From Gemmatimonadota bacterium (GTDB lineage Bacteria > Gemmatimonadota > Gemmatimonadetes > Gemmatimonadales > Gemmatimonadaceae), in contig CANGXK010000175.1 in the NCBI GenBank assembly GCA_947457715.1, positions 1 to 6,042 on the forward strand: a stretch of DNA of 6,042 bases. The letters run 5' to 3'. The translations under genes were made by a program, and so were the position numbers. Shown in pieces: positions 5,614 through 6,042 of the stretch (position 1 is its first letter; every line of letters begins with the position of its first letter). Under the pieces are notes generated by a model. That model did no database searches and was not told the origin of the DNA. It was given only the letters and a program-made list of their open reading frames with translations.

Positions 5614-5733
5614 CGGAACGTTGCTGCTGGCAGCGCGAGGCAGTGTGCGGCAGGCGGTCGCCGTGCTGGCGTACGTCGCCCGTCCGGCCGCACTTTGTAT
5701 GATGCGCTGCAGCAGAAAGCTGAGGCGTTAGGC
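5608..5733 (+). other. attC recombination site of cassette 1
   Basis: A 126-bp attC. It opens with R'' ATCTAAC (RYYYAAC, 5608-5614) and closes with R' GTTAGGC (GTTRRRY, 5727-5733). Inner arms CTGCTG (5624-5629) plus CAGCGC (5631-5636) pair with GCGCTGCAGCAG (5704-5715), leaving one extra G near 5630 unpaired: the bulged base that marks the strand IntI recombines. Further in, GTGCGGC (5645-5651) pairs with GCCGCAC (5687-5693), and the rest forms a variable terminal structure. Orientation places the next cassette to the right. Confidence 0.92.
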
Positions 5734-6042
5734 GCCAGTTGAGATAAGACACGGAGAGACCTCCCGAATGTGGACCACGTTACTGATACTCTCCGGGATC
5801 GTCGGCGCGGTCTTCGGATTCCTGCGGCCCGGGCGCAGTGGCATACGATCTGGCGGAATCGTGCCGTGGCTCGGGCTTCTTATGTGGCAGCTGTATCATG
5901 AGTACGTCGCGCCGTATGCGGGCGGTGGGGCGTCGATGTGGCCCCTCGCGCAGGTCGTCGCCGGTACTCCAGCGGCCCTGATGGGCATGCTCACGGCCGC
6001 GGTGACTGGCGCGATGCGACAGCGGTTCAAGGCTCAGGAGGG
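5728..6042 (+). mobile_element. Gene cassette 2, 5' part (continues beyond the window)
   Basis: The cassette begins with TTAGGC right after the attC crossover. By the rule that a cassette's first bases are complementary to the start of its own attC, its attC should open with GCCTAAC; none occurs before the right edge, so the cassette is incomplete here. It carries one open frame in the same direction as cassette 1. Confidence 0.8.
5768..6042 (+). CDS. Small membrane protein of unknown function in cassette 2 (3' end outside window)
   Basis: An open frame of at least 91 codons from ATG 5768 with no stop before the edge. I recognise no family. Hydrophobic segments at residues about 4-19 (TTLLILSGIVGAVFGF), 31-48 (IVPWLGLLMWQLYHEYV) and 58-82 (WPLAQVVAGTPAALMGML onward) suggest three membrane helices, followed by a basic end (MRQRFK) likely to be cytoplasmic. 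GGAG at 5753-5756 lies 11 bases before the ATG, a slightly long but usable ribosome-binding spacing. The leader from the cassette boundary to the ATG is 40 bases, typical of cassette genes. No promoter of its own is evident; transcription may come from the toxin-antitoxin cassette or a promoter further upstream. Most integron cassette genes have no known function, and this fits that class. Confidence 0.75.
   Translation, partial: MWTTLLILSGIVGAVFGFLRPGRSGIRSGGIVPWLGLLMWQLYHEYVAPYAGGGASMWPLAQVVAGTPAALMGMLTAAVTGAMRQRFKAQE

Larger units (their letters stand above)
4848..5727 (+). mobile_element. Gene cassette 1: toxin-antitoxin pair with its attC
   Basis: An 880-bp integron cassette bounded by the crossover points of the attI core (G4847/T4848) and of the attC core (G5727/T5728). 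Its first bases TTAGAT are the exact reverse complement of ATCTAA at the start of its own attC, as expected for a cassette that circularises. It carries an antitoxin and a toxin gene overlapping by four bases, with a promoter candidate and a good ribosome-binding site of its own. Addiction cassettes are common in chromosomal integrons and are thought to limit loss of cassettes. Confidence 0.85.
3607..6042 (+). mobile_element. Chromosomal integron: intI, attI, one full cassette, one partial cassette (continues off the right edge)
   Basis: The three defining parts of an integron are all visible in order: an IntI-type integrase, a GTTRRRY recombination core near it that lacks an attC-type partner box (attI), and an attC with the RYYYAAC...GTTRRRY structure closing a cassette. 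The cassettes run 5' to 3' on the plus strand behind the 3' end of intI, so integrase and cassette genes share one orientation. In the best-known integrons intI is divergent and attI lies by its 5' end; the same-direction layout is known from a minority such as Treponema and some planctomycetes. I find no transposase or resistance gene, which fits a sedentary chromosomal integron. The array continues past the window, so its length is unknown. Confidence 0.88.

Noticed and set aside
1..6042. CRISPR array, tRNA, rRNA or insertion sequence
   Set aside because: No regularly spaced repeats with unique spacers, no tRNA-like cloverleaf recognised by eye, and no transposase or terminal inverted repeats.

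Overview
The window is GC-rich bacterial DNA. It joins an ordinary chromosomal stretch (about 1-3300) to the start of a chromosomal integron (about 3600 to the right edge). Strong G/C preference at third codon positions, the mix of genes and an integrase unlike the clinical classes suggest a free-living, high-GC environmental bacterium. Gemmatimonadota is my guess from general resemblance only; no marker gene here proves it.

Left part. The 3' end of argH (argininosuccinate lyase, + strand) enters from the left edge. Facing it, with one base between the stop codons, is a 447-residue minus-strand protein. It joins an N-terminal SCP-2-like lipid-carrier domain to a complete R2-like ligand-binding oxidase (R2lox), with all six metal ligands and the Val/Tyr cross-link pair in place. 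Across a 123-bp divergent promoter region lies an exported type I sulfatase (+ strand) with an intact formylglycine motif. It appears to be read from a leaderless transcript.

Middle. The roughly 310 bp after the sulfatase hold no convincing gene, though part of the minus strand looks like eroded coding sequence. An integron integrase (IntI, + strand) follows, with the full tyrosine-recombinase catalytic set and the IntI-specific insertion.

Right part. The 275 bp behind intI contain short repeats (TAGGGG runs, a 12-bp palindrome, a 13-bp tandem repeat, a 16-bp direct repeat) and end in a GTTAGAT crossover core. I read this as attI. Cassette 1 (880 bp) carries an AbrB-type antitoxin and a PIN-domain toxin and ends in a 126-bp attC with a bulged-base hairpin. 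The toxin stop codon lies inside the attC. Cassette 2 begins at the next core and encodes a small membrane protein cut off by the window edge. The cassettes point the same way as intI and lie behind its 3' end, the reverse of the classical layout. The stable toxin-antitoxin cassette at position one would help hold the array in the population.
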